Of a stretch of DNA of 64,000 nucleotides, positions 54,877 through 64,000 are shown in pieces. Positions within the stretch are counted from its first letter, which is position 1. Each line of letters starts with the position of its first letter. Location of the stretch: assembly GCF_018130385.1 (NCBI RefSeq), contig NZ_JAFCLU010000005.1, positions 62,001 through 126,000 of the forward strand, written 5' to 3'. The translations under genes and the position numbers were made by a program. This DNA is from Bradyrhizobium sp. AUGA SZCCT0283 (GTDB lineage: Bacteria; Pseudomonadota; Alphaproteobacteria; Rhizobiales; Xanthobacteraceae). The notes beneath the pieces were generated by a model, which did no database searches, was not told the DNA's origin, and saw nothing but the letters and a program-made list of their open reading frames with translations.

Positions 54877-55728
54877 TCAGCCCTTCACCGATCCGGTCAA
54901 TCCTGCGACGTAGTGTTCGACAAAAAACGAATAGGCGATAGCAACCGGTATCGATCCAAGCAGGGCTCCAGCCATCAGCGGTCCCCAGTAGAATACATCG
55001 CCGCGGATCAGCTCCGATGTGACGCCGACCGGCACAGTCTTCTGCTCAGGCGAGGAGAGGAAGACAAGCGCATAGATGAACTCGTTCCACGACAGCGTGA
55101 AAGCGAAGATGCCGGCCGAGAGGATGCCCGGGATCGCCACAGGGATGACGATGTAGAGCATAGCCTGCCAGCGCGAGGCGCCGTCAATGCGCGCGCATTC
55201 CTCGAGCTCCTTGGGCACAGCCTTGAAGTAGCCCATCATGAGCCAGGTGCAGAACGGAATAAGAAAGGTCGGATAGGTCAGAATCAGTGCCCAGGGCGTA
55301 TCACCCAGCCGATAGTTGCGGATCATCTCGGCCAGCGGAATGAACAGCAGCGTCTGGGGCACCAGATAGGTGATGAAGATGCCGGTACCCAGGCTGCCGG
55401 CAAAGGGAAAGTTCAGCCGCGATAGAGCATAACCGGCGAACACGCCGCACACGAGCGAGATAGCGGTTGACGCGAGCGCGATGAACGTCGTGTTCCACAG
55501 CCACGATGCGAACAGCGTCTCCTCGAACAGGTACCTGACATGGTCCCAGGTCGGTTTCCAGGTCCAGAACGGATTGTAGTTGATCGAATTCCAGGGCCGG
55601 TAAAGCTCGCCGTCCGGCCGCACCGAAGTGATCACCATCCAGTAGAACGGGAACAGCAGGAAAAGCAGGAACAGCGCCATGGGGACGTAGAAGAACACCC
55701 ACTTTCGCCAGATTGCACCTTCGATCAT
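54877..55728 (-). CDS. Sugar-type ABC permease, MalG group
   Basis: 283 residues with six helices and the cytoplasmic EAA loop [15 protein letters not shown] that docks the ATPase. The sequence [20 protein letters not shown] is the N-terminal helix. Starts three bases after the MalF-type gene stop, so they are coupled. Substrate probably a sugar or polyol, as for the CUT1 family. Confidence 0.94.
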   Translation of the reverse strand: MIEGAIWRKWVFFYVPMALFLLFLLFPFYWMVITSVRPDGELYRPWNSINYNPFWTWKPTWDHVRYLFEETLFASWLWNTTFIALASTAISLVCGVFAGYALSRLNFPFAGSLGTGIFITYLVPQTLLFIPLAEMIRNYRLGDTPWALILTYPTFLIPFCTWLMMGYFKAVPKELEECARIDGASRWQAMLYIVIPVAIPGILSAGIFAFTLSWNEFIYALVFLSSPEQKTVPVGVTSELIRGDVFYWGPLMAGALLGSIPVAIAYSFFVEHYVAGLTGSVKG

Positions 55729-55731
55729 GGC

Positions 55732-56667
55732 TCAGCGGACCTCCACGCGGCGGATGTAGAGAAGTTGGATGATGACGACCAGAAACAAGACTGGAAACAT
55801 TGCGAGCGCGATGGCGGCGCCCTCGCTCAACAGGCCGGTGCCGATGGCGATCTGATAGGCGTAGGTGGCGAACAGGTGCGTTGCGTTGGCTGGTCCGCCG
55901 CCCGTCATCACATAGACGATCTGGAAGTCGGCGAACGTCTGAATCACCGAGAACAGCACCACGACCATGGTCACGGGCAGCAGCAGCGGCCAGGTGATGT
56001 GCCAGAATCGCTGCCACGGCTTGGCGCCGTCGATGGCGGCGGCCTCGTTGAGTTCGGGACTGATGGTCTGCAGGCCGGCGAGCAGGCTGATGGCGAAGAA
56101 CGGCACCCCGCGCCAGATGTTAACGATGATAATCGAGATCATGGCGAGGTCGGGATCGCCCAGCCAGTTGATCCGACCGGTGATCAAGCCGAAATGGTAG
56201 AGGAGCCAATTGAGAACGCTGAACGTCGGGTCGAACATCCACTTCCAGGCGAAAGTCGAGAGCACGGTCGGGATAATGAAAGGCAGCAGGATGAAAGCAC
56301 GGGTAAAAGCCTTGCCGCGGAAATTACGGTTGAGCAGCATGGCCAGCCACAGCCCGAGCGCCAGCTTGAAGACGGTGGTCACGCCCGTATAGACGAAGGT
56401 GTTGTAAACGGAGGTGCGAAAGATCCCATCATTGAAGATCTTGTAGAAGTTAGCGAGGCCGACGAAGTCGCCGGGTATACCGACGCGCGAGTTGGTGACC
56501 GACAGCAATATCCCTCGAATGAAGGGATAGGCAATGAACATGCCGAGCAGCACGATGGTCGGCACCAGCAGCACGAACGCCAGCCAGCGCTCGTCCTCGA
56601 GCAACCGCTGTCGCCGCGGAGGGGGCGCCTCTCGGAGCGTCGTGGCGGAAACCGCGCTTATCGCCAT
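55732..56667 (-). CDS. Sugar-type ABC permease, MalF group
   Basis: 311 residues with a longer N-terminus (LEDERWLAFVLLVPTIVLLG) and six helices; EAA loop NEAAAIDGAKPWQRF. Pairs with the MalG-type permease. Gap of 68 bases to the binding-protein gene upstream, short enough for one operon. Its MPT segment PRQR before helix 1 is basic. Confidence 0.94.
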   Translation of the reverse strand: MAISAVSATTLREAPPPRRQRLLEDERWLAFVLLVPTIVLLGMFIAYPFIRGILLSVTNSRVGIPGDFVGLANFYKIFNDGIFRTSVYNTFVYTGVTTVFKLALGLWLAMLLNRNFRGKAFTRAFILLPFIIPTVLSTFAWKWMFDPTFSVLNWLLYHFGLITGRINWLGDPDLAMISIIIVNIWRGVPFFAISLLAGLQTISPELNEAAAIDGAKPWQRFWHITWPLLLPVTMVVVLFSVIQTFADFQIVYVMTGGGPANATHLFATYAYQIAIGTGLLSEGAAIALAMFPVLFLVVIIQLLYIRRVEVR

Positions 56668-56735
56668 GTTCGATCCTCGTCGGTCGGAAGATTCCCTTGC
56701 TCCCCACGAAAAATGGGGAGGGGGACGGCTTAACC

Positions 56736-58052
56736 TCAGACGTAGACCTTCGTGAGCTCAGCCTCCGCCCACTTCACGGCATCCTCGGCGGGCATGCCTT
56801 GGACGGCCTTTGCGTACATATCAATGATGATGTACTTGGTTACGACCTCGGCTGCCTTGCGCGTAGAGGGCCCTTGGTAGCCAGCGAAGCGCCCTGTGCG
56901 CGCCGCTTGCTTGTAGGGCAGCATGATCGGGTCGTCGCCCCACAGCTTGTGCTTTTCCCAATCCGTGGTCGGGCCGACCGAGAAGCCCTTCTGGGAGACG
57001 AACCACTTGTCGTAGATGTCCTTGGAGTGAATCCAGCCAAGGAATTTCTTCGCCGCATCCTGGTTCTTCGAATAACCCATCAGGAGGTTCGAGAACGGGA
57101 CGTGATAGCTGAACTGCCCGCCGGGGCCCTTGGGCAGCGCGGCGTGCAGGATGTCGTCCTTCAGTTGCCCGCCTGCCTCCGTCTTGTAGGTATCCGGCTT
57201 GCGCAGAGCCTCGATGTAGATCGAGGCGCCATTGAGCGTGGCGCTACACGTCCCGGACAGAAAAGCGCGGTTGTTGTTGGAATCGTCCCAGGCGAGCCCG
57301 CCTTCATCGTGGGCGTCCTTCCAAAAGGCCACCATGAACTTCACCGATTCGACTGTTGCCGGGCTGTTCAGCACAACCGTCTTGCCGTCTGCTTCGACCT
57401 CTTTGCCGCCCCAGGACCACAGGTAGGGGTAAGCGAAGGCAGGCGCATCGCCGAAGGTGTGACCAAGCGTTTGGCCGATGGGCCGTCCCTTTGCCTTCAG
57501 CTTCTTGCCGGCCTCACGATACTCTTCCCACGTCTGGGGAAATTTTCCATCCGTGTAGCCGATCTCGGCAAACCAGGATTTTCGGTATGCGATCTGCAGG
57601 CCAACGATGCACCACGGCACTGCGATCCATTTCTTGCCGTCATTGGCGACAGCACGGGATGTTTCGTAGAAGCCGCCCTGGCCCTTGCCGAGTTCCTCAG
57701 CGATGTCGCTGACGTCTATGACGCTCTCGCCGTAAAGTTGCCCCCAATTGTTGAGGACGCAGACGACGTCGGGGCCTGACCCCGACTGGATCGCCGAGGT
57801 GACGCGGGCCTGGATGTCGTTGGCGTTGATGGTCTCGATATTGAGTTTTATGCCGAGCGCCTTCTCGCCTTCCTTGGCGATTTCGTTGCGCAGAAGCTGA
57901 TCTGACGCCGGAACGAAGTCGGTCCAGCGCAGCCAGTGGACCGTCGTGCCCTGTGCAAAAGCGGGCGCGCGACCGGTGGCCAGGATGCCTGCCATGCCGC
58001 CCACAAGCGCGGTACCGCTCTTGAGGACGTGACGTCGGGTTACTGTCGTCAT
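56736..58052 (-). CDS. Extracellular solute-binding protein with Tat-type signal
   Basis: 438 residues. TRRHVLKSGTALVGGMAGIL is a twin-arginine signal (RR plus hydrophobic core), so the protein is probably exported folded. The mature part has the family-1 binding fold (VPASDQLLRNEIAKEGEKAL, VVCVLNNWGQLYGESVIDVS, WEEYREAGKKLKAKGRPIGQ). First gene of the importer; GGGAGGAATGC precedes the ATG. Ligand unknown. Confidence 0.93.
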   Translation of the reverse strand: MTTVTRRHVLKSGTALVGGMAGILATGRAPAFAQGTTVHWLRWTDFVPASDQLLRNEIAKEGEKALGIKLNIETINANDIQARVTSAIQSGSGPDVVCVLNNWGQLYGESVIDVSDIAEELGKGQGGFYETSRAVANDGKKWIAVPWCIVGLQIAYRKSWFAEIGYTDGKFPQTWEEYREAGKKLKAKGRPIGQTLGHTFGDAPAFAYPYLWSWGGKEVEADGKTVVLNSPATVESVKFMVAFWKDAHDEGGLAWDDSNNNRAFLSGTCSATLNGASIYIEALRKPDTYKTEAGGQLKDDILHAALPKGPGGQFSYHVPFSNLLMGYSKNQDAAKKFLGWIHSKDIYDKWFVSQKGFSVGPTTDWEKHKLWGDDPIMLPYKQAARTGRFAGYQGPSTRKAAEVVTKYIIIDMYAKAVQGMPAEDAVKWAEAELTKVYV

Positions 58053-58187
58053 GCATTCCTCCCTCGGTGTGTCTGAGCTGATGCCCTTTGGCCAGTCTTT
58101 CGCCGGCTTGGAGTCCCTTTCAGTCTATCGCGCCTCCGTGGTTCAACGCATGCGCACGCGTGCGCAATACGGTGGCTCGATGATCAT
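58053..58187. other. Upstream region of the ABC importer
   Basis: Presumed promoter region of the binding-protein operon on the minus strand. I could not identify -35/-10 boxes with confidence. Confidence 0.35.
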
Positions 58188-58343
58188 TTATTGGTGTTCC
58201 ACTTGCAGCGCCGTGGCGGCGAGTTCGCCGCGAAACAGGACGAATTCTTTGCAGAACAACGGCGCGATTACATCGCTCCCAGGCGTAACGGCGATACCAC
58301 CGGCGGCCCGGATCGCGTCGGCGCTGCTGCCAGCGCATGAACC
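58188..58343 (-). pseudogene. 51-residue orphan C-terminal fragment
   Basis: The minus-strand frame between two stops reads SSADAIRAAGGIAVTPGSDV then IAPLFCKEFVLFRGELAATA and LQVEHQ. It is well-formed protein sequence with no start codon, unlike the Arg-rich frames around it, so it looks like the 3' end of a decayed gene. I do not recognise the family. Confidence 0.35.
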
Positions 58344-58838
58344 CTACCGTCATAACGGGTCCCTCCCGCGCAGCGACGGTCTTGCCGTGGCCAAGCGGGT
58401 TTTCCCCGTCTTATATGAAGCTCGGTACCGGAAGCTGGCGCGACGTCATTGTCGCCCGTCGCACCAGGAAATCAAGTGCTAGCTTTGACGCGCCGGCCAT
58501 GGTCCCAATCGTGAACTGGCCGGCCACCAAAAGTGCGCGGCGAGATCGACTGCGTCGCCTCGAACCGCTCGATCAACCCGCGACGCATCCGATCCGCTGG
58601 ATGAACGTCTGATATCTGGCACCGGGTGGACGGCCGGAATTACACACGGCCAGCGGCACCATTCCTCGGGGCCGACTTCCGCATCGGGTTATCAACGGAC
58701 GTCAGGTGGCGTCCGAGCTATGTCCGTTCATCCCCGATAGCGGTCGCAGTACGACTGCTGCACGCCCACTTGGTGCCAATAGGCGGCCGCGGGCGGACTC
58801 ATAGCAAACCTTTGGATCAGGAAAGCCGTGTTTACGCA
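58344..58838. other. Region with no credible gene
   Basis: Nearly 500 bases with only short, overlapping, low-plausibility frames on both strands. It lies between a gene remnant and the FNR-like box, so it is probably decayed sequence. Confidence 0.4.
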
Positions 58839-58852
58839 TTGATCCTGCTCAA
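58839..58852 (+). promoter_or_regulatory. FNR/FixK-like box TTGATCCTGCTCAA
   Basis: Fits TTGA-N6-TCAA, the core of the FNR/FixK consensus TTGAT-N4-ATCAA, with one difference in the extended form. It lies 91 bases upstream of the oxidoreductase start, a workable position for low-oxygen activation. Confidence 0.45.
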
Positions 58853-58942
58853 TGACATGAACTCTTTTCCCCGCGAGATGTCGGTCGGCACATCAGGCGG
58901 GGAGGTTCGTGGGCTGGATCATGAGCTGCGAGGAATGCGCCT

Positions 58943-60013
58943 ATGGCGGAGCCGCGCAACCGGGTTGTTCAAGTCAGGCGCTTCGGAGGTTCCGACGGCT
59001 TGGAGGTAGTCGACGCTCCTCTTCCTATAGCCGGTCGAGGAGAGGTACGGGTTCGTGTGCTAGCGTCGAGCGTTGTGTACACTGATGTCGTGATCCGGCG
59101 CCACCTGTACCCGCAAACGATTTCCCTCCAGCCGCCGTTCGTCCTCGGCTATGACGTCGTCGGGGAAATCGATCAACTAGGGCCGGGCGTGACGAGCTTC
59201 GCGCTTGGCGACCGAGTGGCCGACATGACGGTCGTGGGGTCGAACGCCGCCTACCGCACGCTCCGGGCCGACGACTTAACCCGCGTGCCGGCGGGCGTGG
59301 ACGCGGCGGAGGCGGCCACGTTGATCCTAAGCTGGACGACCGCATACCAGCTTCTTCACCGCGCGGCCCACGTGCAGCGAGGTCAGCGTGTGCTCGTGCA
59401 TGGCGCGGCCGGTGCTGTCGGTCAGGCGCTGCTGACGCTTGGCAGCATGGCTGGGCTCGAGCTGTGGGGCACGGCGCGCGGCGATCATGCCGGGTTGGTG
59501 CGCGAACTCGGCGGTACGCCGATCGACTACCAGCGGGAAGACTTCACGAGCGTGCTGCCAGGCGGATTTGATATTGTCTTCGACGGAATCGGAGAGGACG
59601 GCTGTCGACGCTCTTTGGCGGCGCTCAAGCGTGGCGGCCTGCTCTGCGCTTATGGATACACGGCGGGCGTGCAGGCACACCGTAGCATGTCGGCCATTCT
59701 TACATGGACGGCACGCCTGTATCTGTTGGGGTGGTTGCCCCGCGGCAAGCGCATCTACTTCTATTCGATCAATTTGATGCGGGCGCGACATCCCGACTGG
59801 TTCCGGGAGGACCTCGAGCGGCTCTTTGGACTCCTGGCAAATCGCGTGATCCAACCACGCGTCGCCGCGCGAATCTCTTTCGATGAAGTTGCTGAGGCAC
59901 ACCGGCGCCTTGAGGCAGGCGGTCTCGAGGGCAAGCTCGTCCTATGCCCGGAGCTCCCGCCGCACCAAGACAGAGCGCCGCCTCAGCGCGAGCCGGACCG
60001 GACTTCAATCTAG
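58943..60013 (+). CDS. Quinone-oxidoreductase-like medium-chain dehydrogenase
   Basis: 356 residues of the zinc-free MDR group: N-terminal VVQVRRFGGSDGLEVVDAP, GYDVVGEIDQLGPGV, and the Rossmann motif VHGAAGAVGQALLTL for NADPH. No zinc-cysteine loop is present. It would reduce a quinone or enal; substrate unknown. GAGGAATGC lies before the ATG. The serine hydrolase gene follows after 66 bases on the same strand and an FNR/FixK-like box lies upstream. Confidence 0.9.
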   Translation: MAEPRNRVVQVRRFGGSDGLEVVDAPLPIAGRGEVRVRVLASSVVYTDVVIRRHLYPQTISLQPPFVLGYDVVGEIDQLGPGVTSFALGDRVADMTVVGSNAAYRTLRADDLTRVPAGVDAAEAATLILSWTTAYQLLHRAAHVQRGQRVLVHGAAGAVGQALLTLGSMAGLELWGTARGDHAGLVRELGGTPIDYQREDFTSVLPGGFDIVFDGIGEDGCRRSLAALKRGGLLCAYGYTAGVQAHRSMSAILTWTARLYLLGWLPRGKRIYFYSINLMRARHPDWFREDLERLFGLLANRVIQPRVAARISFDEVAEAHRRLEAGGLEGKLVLCPELPPHQDRAPPQREPDRTSI

Positions 60014-60079
60014 TCCATGGCCCAGGCCAAGAGACATTAGACTTACAAAAGACATACACAGACCTGGAAGATCACGTCG

Positions 60080-61270
60080 ATGGCAAATGCTCGACGCAGC
60101 GAAATTCACGGGCACGTCAGCAAGGGCTTTGAGGCCGTGCGGGACGCTTTCGTGGACAACTTTTCCCACAGAAGCGAGCTGGGGGCCGCGTGCTGCGTGT
60201 ACCGCCACGGGGAAAGGGTCGTCGACCTGTGGGGCGGAATTCGCAATAAAGCGAGCAGCGAGCCGTGGCAGGAGGACACAATGGTCATTGTGCACTCCGC
60301 AACCAAGGGGATCGCGGCGATGACGCTCGCGCTCGCGCATTCCCGGGGCTGGCTCGATTACGAGGAACGCGTATGCACGTACTGGCCGGAGTTTGCCCAA
60401 GGAGGCAAGGAAACGATCACGGTCCGACAGCTCCTTGCCCACCAGGCCGGACTGTTTGCTTTCGATGAGCCGGTCGACAGGGACATTGTCGCGAATCTTG
60501 ACCGATTGGCAGTTGTTCTGGCTCGCCAGCCCCCGGCCTGGAAGCCGGGCACCCGACAGTCCTATCACGCCATCAGCCTTGGGTTTTACGAAGGCGAATT
60601 GCTGCGCCGGATTGACCCGCTGCACCGCAGCCTCGCGCAATTCTTTCAGGAAGAGATAGCATCTCCGCTAGGGCTCGATTTCTACATTCGCCTGCCGGAG
60701 GAGATTCCAAACTCCAGGCTGGCTACAATTGAAAGTCCCACCGCACTTCAGATGCTCTTGGGTTTTCCGATCCGGCTGACATTGGCGACGCTTTATCCCT
60801 ACTCAAATATGTACCGGGCGCTCATCGCGAACCCGGGCGCTGCAATATGCCGCGATGAGCAACGCGTTTATGCGCGCAACCTTGAAGTGCCATCGGGCGG
60901 AGGCGTCGGTACGGCACGAGCGATCGCGCGTGCATACAGTGTATTTGCGACCGGAGGGCAAGAATTGCAGTTGCGCCCCGAAACTCTACGGCTTTTGATG
61001 GCTCCGGCGATTCCGGCTGAGCGGGGCTTTTATGATGAGTGCCTGAAAGGCGAGATCCAATTCTCTCTTGGGTTCTGCAAGCCCGGTTCGACTTCGCCTT
61101 TCGGTCATCCCGGCTCGTTCGGACACCCCGGAGCGGGAGGCTCCTTTGGGTTCGCCGATCCACAAGCTGAAATTGGATATGCTTATGTCACCAACCGTAT
61201 GGGCACAACATTGCCGTTTGATCCAAGAGATGTGGCGCTGAGAGCGGCGATGTCATCGACTGAGAGTTGA
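60080..61270 (+). CDS. Serine hydrolase, class C beta-lactamase/EstB family
   Basis: 396 residues. The SxxK motif is S73-A-T-K76 in VHSATKGIAAM, after GAACCVYRHGERVVDLWGG. The second catalytic motif is probably YHAISLGFYEGELLRR (Tyr). These are the marks of EstB-like carboxylesterases that share the beta-lactamase fold. No signal peptide, so it is cytoplasmic and not a true beta-lactamase. Late GHPGSFGHPGAGGSFGF is a Gly-rich loop near the HxG third motif. Co-directional with the oxidoreductase. Confidence 0.9.
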   Translation: MANARRSEIHGHVSKGFEAVRDAFVDNFSHRSELGAACCVYRHGERVVDLWGGIRNKASSEPWQEDTMVIVHSATKGIAAMTLALAHSRGWLDYEERVCTYWPEFAQGGKETITVRQLLAHQAGLFAFDEPVDRDIVANLDRLAVVLARQPPAWKPGTRQSYHAISLGFYEGELLRRIDPLHRSLAQFFQEEIASPLGLDFYIRLPEEIPNSRLATIESPTALQMLLGFPIRLTLATLYPYSNMYRALIANPGAAICRDEQRVYARNLEVPSGGGVGTARAIARAYSVFATGGQELQLRPETLRLLMAPAIPAERGFYDECLKGEIQFSLGFCKPGSTSPFGHPGSFGHPGAGGSFGFADPQAEIGYAYVTNRMGTTLPFDPRDVALRAAMSSTES

Positions 61271-61311
61271 ATTCCGCTCAGGGTCTTTTTCAACCGATAC
61301 ATTCGATGAGC

Positions 61312-61340
61312 GGTAGGCGCGTTTTGGACGCCGCCTTTTT
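61312..61340 (+). terminator. Possible intrinsic terminator after the serine hydrolase
   Basis: GGTAGGCG pairs with CGCCGCC (with a one-base bulge) and is followed by five T. It lies 41 bases after the serine-hydrolase stop and just before the convergent ppx end, so it could serve the plus strand. The stem is short. Confidence 0.35.
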
Positions 61341-61345
61341 CGGCC

Positions 61346-62848
61346 TTACTTCCGCACGATCGAACCGGCGCGCCCGAGCAGCCGCGCCAATTGCTTGAAT
61401 CGGCTGCCGACGCGGTCGGCGACGAGGTCGACCATGCGGTGCTCGAACACCAGCATCAGCTTGCGGCTGCCGCTGCGGAAATGTGTCGCGGGCAACACGC
61501 CGGTGCGCGCCGCCGAGATCAGATGGGCGACGCGGAACGCCGCGCCGAGAACGCGCGCGCGCTCGTCCATGGCGGGCGGCACCAGTTCGCGGATCTGGGC
61601 CGGCGGCTCGTTTTCCTCGCTTAAGCCCGCGTAGCGATAGAACACCGACAGCGCGACGAAGGCGCGGCCCTGATGGCTGATCGAGCCGAAATTGCCGTTG
61701 GTGATGAGGCTCAGCGTTTCCTCGCCGCGGTGGTCAGGATGCACGCGCCAGCCGACATCGGACAGCAGGCAGGCGGCGTGGCGCAGGCGGCGGTCCTCGT
61801 CGGTCTCGCGCAGTTTCACGACTCGCACCAGCCGATCGGTCCAAGCCACCAGTTCCTCGGCATGACGCGCGGAGCGCGACAGCAGCCCGTTCAGGGTTTG
61901 GGCGGCGCAGATGAAGCCATCCTTGGCGCGCTCCTGCGGCGGCAGCATCTCGTAGAGCAGGCCTTCGCGGACGCCGAAGGTCGAGAACACGATCGTCTTC
62001 GGCCGGCCGACGCGAATAATGTATTCGAGCACCAGCGCGGCATAGGTCAGGAGCGGACGCCGTGCATCCGCGACCACCTCGATATCGGCAAGCATGTTGG
62101 CCGCCGCCAGCCGGCGCAGGCGCCGCGCGAAATCGAGCGCGTCGGCGGCCGGTATCGAATAGCCGTGCATCACGCGCAGCGGATAGCCGCTCTGGACGAT
62201 GTGGATACGCGCCAGCGCGCGCCAGGTGCCGCCGACCGCGTAGAAGGTGCGGCCAACGCCGGCCTTGAGCTGGGCCACGCCGGACAGCTCGTTGCGAACG
62301 ATACGCTCGGCGCGCTTCAAGGATTTGTGCGAGAGATCCTGTAGCGCCAGGCTTCCCAGCGGCAGCGTGACGCCGCTGTGGACCCGGTTTTTCTGCACGT
62401 CGATCAGTTCGAGCGAGCCGCCGCCGAGATCGCCGACAATGCCGTCGGGATTGTGGATGCCGGAGACGACGCCGAGCGCGGAAAGTTTTGCTTCGCGCGG
62501 TCCGGAGAGGATTTGAATCTCCGCGCCGCAGATGCGCTCGGCCTTGGCGATGAAGTCGGGACCGTTCCTGGCGTCGCGGCAGGCGGCGGTGGCGATGGCG
62601 AATACGCGTCCCACCTGCTGGATGCGACACAGCGCCCTGAATCGCCGCAGCGCCGTCAGCGCCTTGGCAACCGCGTCCTCCGCCAACAAACCGGTGGTCT
62701 GCACCTCGCGGCCGAGCCCGCACAGCGCCTTCTCGTTGAAGATGGTGACGAGGCTGCGCGCCATCGTCTCGTAGACGACGAGACGAACCGAGTTCGAACC
62801 GATATCGATGACGGCGACGCTGGAAGCGCGCTTGCGCGGTCGCTTCAC
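61346..62848 (-). CDS. ppx: Exopolyphosphatase / Ppx-GppA phosphatase
   Basis: 500 residues. The actin-like ATPase-fold motifs are VIDIGSNSVRLVVYE near the N-terminus and IVGDLGGGSLELIDV in the middle; the C-terminal half is an HD-domain-like helical region. Ppx removes terminal phosphate from polyphosphate, and GppA-type members split pppGpp. It follows ppk on the minus strand with a 12-base gap, so the polyphosphate kinase and phosphatase are one operon. Confidence 0.95.
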   Translation of the reverse strand: MKRPRKRASSVAVIDIGSNSVRLVVYETMARSLVTIFNEKALCGLGREVQTTGLLAEDAVAKALTALRRFRALCRIQQVGRVFAIATAACRDARNGPDFIAKAERICGAEIQILSGPREAKLSALGVVSGIHNPDGIVGDLGGGSLELIDVQKNRVHSGVTLPLGSLALQDLSHKSLKRAERIVRNELSGVAQLKAGVGRTFYAVGGTWRALARIHIVQSGYPLRVMHGYSIPAADALDFARRLRRLAAANMLADIEVVADARRPLLTYAALVLEYIIRVGRPKTIVFSTFGVREGLLYEMLPPQERAKDGFICAAQTLNGLLSRSARHAEELVAWTDRLVRVVKLRETDEDRRLRHAACLLSDVGWRVHPDHRGEETLSLITNGNFGSISHQGRAFVALSVFYRYAGLSEENEPPAQIRELVPPAMDERARVLGAAFRVAHLISAARTGVLPATHFRSGSRKLMLVFEHRMVDLVADRVGSRFKQLARLLGRAGSIVRK

Positions 62849-62860
62849 GGTCGCGGTCCC

Positions 62861-64000
62861 TTATGAGGATTGCTGGCGCTCGTTACGGCGAGTGAGCCGG
62901 CGCGGCGAAGATTCCTTGAGCGACTTTCCACGGCCAGACAGACTCGGATTCGTCATGAAATAGTTGTGCAGATTGAACGGCTCTTCGCCTTTCGCGGCCT
63001 TCATACGCGTTGAGGACCCGTCCGGCAACAACTGCCAGCTCTGCTCGGTATCCTTCAGATTCGCGACCATGATCTGTTCGAGAACCTGCTGATGTACCGT
63101 GGGATTTTGCAATGGGCAGAGGATTTCGACGCGGCGGTCGAGGTTCCGCGGCATCATGTCGGCGGACGAGATATACACAGCCGCTTTCGGGCCGGGCAGG
63201 CCTTGCCCCATACCAAAGCAGTAGATGCGGCCGTGCTCCAGGAAGCGCCCGATGATGGATTTGACCCGGATGTTCTCGGAAAGTCCGGGAATGCCCGGCC
63301 GCAGGCAGCAGATGCCGCGCACCACCAGTTCGATCGAGACGCCGGCCTGCGAGGCCTCGTACAGCGCGTCGATGACGTCAGGGTCGACCAGCGAGTTCAT
63401 CTTCATCCAGATTACGCCCGGCTTGCCATGCCTGGCGTAATTGGTCTCGCCCTTGATGTGTTCGATGATGCGCTTGCGCAGCGTCAGCGGCGACACCGCC
63501 ATGCGCTCGATGTCGCTCGGCTCGGCATAGCCGGTGATGTAGTTGAACACCCGCGCCGCATCGCGGCCGATGATTGGGTCCGAGGTAAAGTATGAGAGGT
63601 CGGTGTAGATGCGCGCGGTGACCGGATGATAATTGCCGGTGCCGGTATGCACATAGGTCGTCAAATTGCCGCCCTCGCGCCGCACCACCATCGACAGCTT
63701 GGCGTGCGTCTTCAGTTCGAGGAAGCCGTAGACCACCTGCACGCCGGCGCGTTCGAGGTCGCGCGCCCAGCGGATATTGGCTTCCTCGTCGAACCGCGCC
63801 TTCAGCTCGATCAGCGCCGTCACCGATTTGCCGGCCTCGGCTGCTTCGGCAAGCGTGCGCACGATCGGGGAATTGTTCGAGGTGCGGTACAGCGTCTGCT
63901 TGATGGCGACGACATCGGGATCGCGGGCGGCCTGCTGCAAGAACTGCACGACGACGTCGAAGGATTCGTAAGGATGGTGGACGATGAGATCTTTCTGCCG
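62861..64000 (-). CDS. ppk: Polyphosphate kinase, 5' end beyond the window
   Basis: The C-terminal 380 residues or so; the frame stays open to base 64000. Ppk1 makes polyphosphate from ATP through a phospho-histidine. The catalytic histidine segment [35 protein letters not shown] and the second histidine [11 protein letters not shown] are present. The C-terminal tail ([20 protein letters not shown]) is basic and low-complexity. It is coupled to ppx. Confidence 0.96.
   Translation of the reverse strand, partial: RQKDLIVHHPYESFDVVVQFLQQAARDPDVVAIKQTLYRTSNNSPIVRTLAEAAEAGKSVTALIELKARFDEEANIRWARDLERAGVQVVYGFLELKTHAKLSMVVRREGGNLTTYVHTGTGNYHPVTARIYTDLSYFTSDPIIGRDAARVFNYITGYAEPSDIERMAVSPLTLRKRIIEHIKGETNYARHGKPGVIWMKMNSLVDPDVIDALYEASQAGVSIELVVRGICCLRPGIPGLSENIRVKSIIGRFLEHGRIYCFGMGQGLPGPKAAVYISSADMMPRNLDRRVEILCPLQNPTVHQQVLEQIMVANLKDTEQSWQLLPDGSSTRMKAAKGEEPFNLHNYFMTNPSLSGRGKSLKESSPRRLTRRNERQQSS

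Noticed and set aside
60080..61270. True class C beta-lactamase
   Set aside because: There is no signal peptide and the second motif is not YxN, so an EstB-like esterase is the safer call.

Overview
The window reads as chromosome of an alphaproteobacterium of the Bradyrhizobium / Nitrobacteraceae type. The evidence is the high GC, the core order mltG-yicC-gmk and lptF-lptG-lptD-surA-pdxA-rsmA, the pepA-holC pair, and small families common in that group such as DUF6894. The assignment is from gene content and order, not from a database search. No rRNA, tRNA, CRISPR array or intact transposase was seen.

Layout. 1-2.8 kb: mltG (cut by the left edge), yicC, gmk. 2.8-5.1 kb: a membrane protein with a heptapeptide repeat tail, then about 1.2 kb without a credible gene, part of it probably a dispersed repeat. 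5.1-13.6 kb: an accessory island. It holds a sulfur/persulfide cluster (nucleoside phosphorylase, ArsR-rhodanese fusion, metallo-beta-lactamase hydrolase, MFS carrier, SHOCT protein, DsrE protein, cysteine desulfurase, methyltransferase), then about 1.5 kb of gene remnants and hairpins. Versions of one short repeat lie near both ends. 13.7-16.1 kb: an M20 peptidase and a zinc alcohol dehydrogenase. 16.1-23.8 kb: the outer-membrane biogenesis operon on the minus strand. 24.2-31.2 kb: pepA, holC, a lipoprotein, an ABC-F ATPase, small proteins, ndk and a TerC-like protein.

31.4-35.7 kb: small Bradyrhizobium-type proteins, a Crp/Fnr regulator and a lone molybdenum hydroxylase catalytic subunit that carries Gln where the family has its catalytic Glu. 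35.9-37.2 kb: an ArsR-AHSA1-GFA operon with an operator inside its promoter. 37.2-41.6 kb: a LysR-controlled acyl-CoA module (HMG-CoA-lyase-like enzyme, CoA transferase, Bug binding protein). 41.6-43.5 kb: a second ArsR-AHSA1 operon with two DUF1801 proteins. 43.9-50.9 kb: copper handling (Cys-rich copper-storage-like protein, small secreted Met/Cys protein, CusB, CusA) flanked by two methyltransferases, with a duplicated 3' scrap of cusA.

51.1-53.4 kb: a flavin monooxygenase-like protein next to an epoxide-hydrolase-like enzyme. 53.7-58.1 kb: a complete sugar-type ABC importer with a Tat-type binding protein. 58.1-61.3 kb: remnants, a quinone-oxidoreductase-like enzyme with an FNR/FixK-like box upstream, and a serine hydrolase. 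61.3-64 kb: ppx and ppk (cut by the right edge), the polyphosphate pair.

The best candidate for a little-described system is the 5.1-11.4 kb sulfur cluster. Its repressor has only two cysteines, both in its rhodanese loop, and an inverted repeat lies in the divergent promoter. Other points worth testing are the Glu-to-Gln molybdenum hydroxylase, the duplicated cusA end around a methyltransferase, and the monooxygenase/epoxide hydrolase pair.
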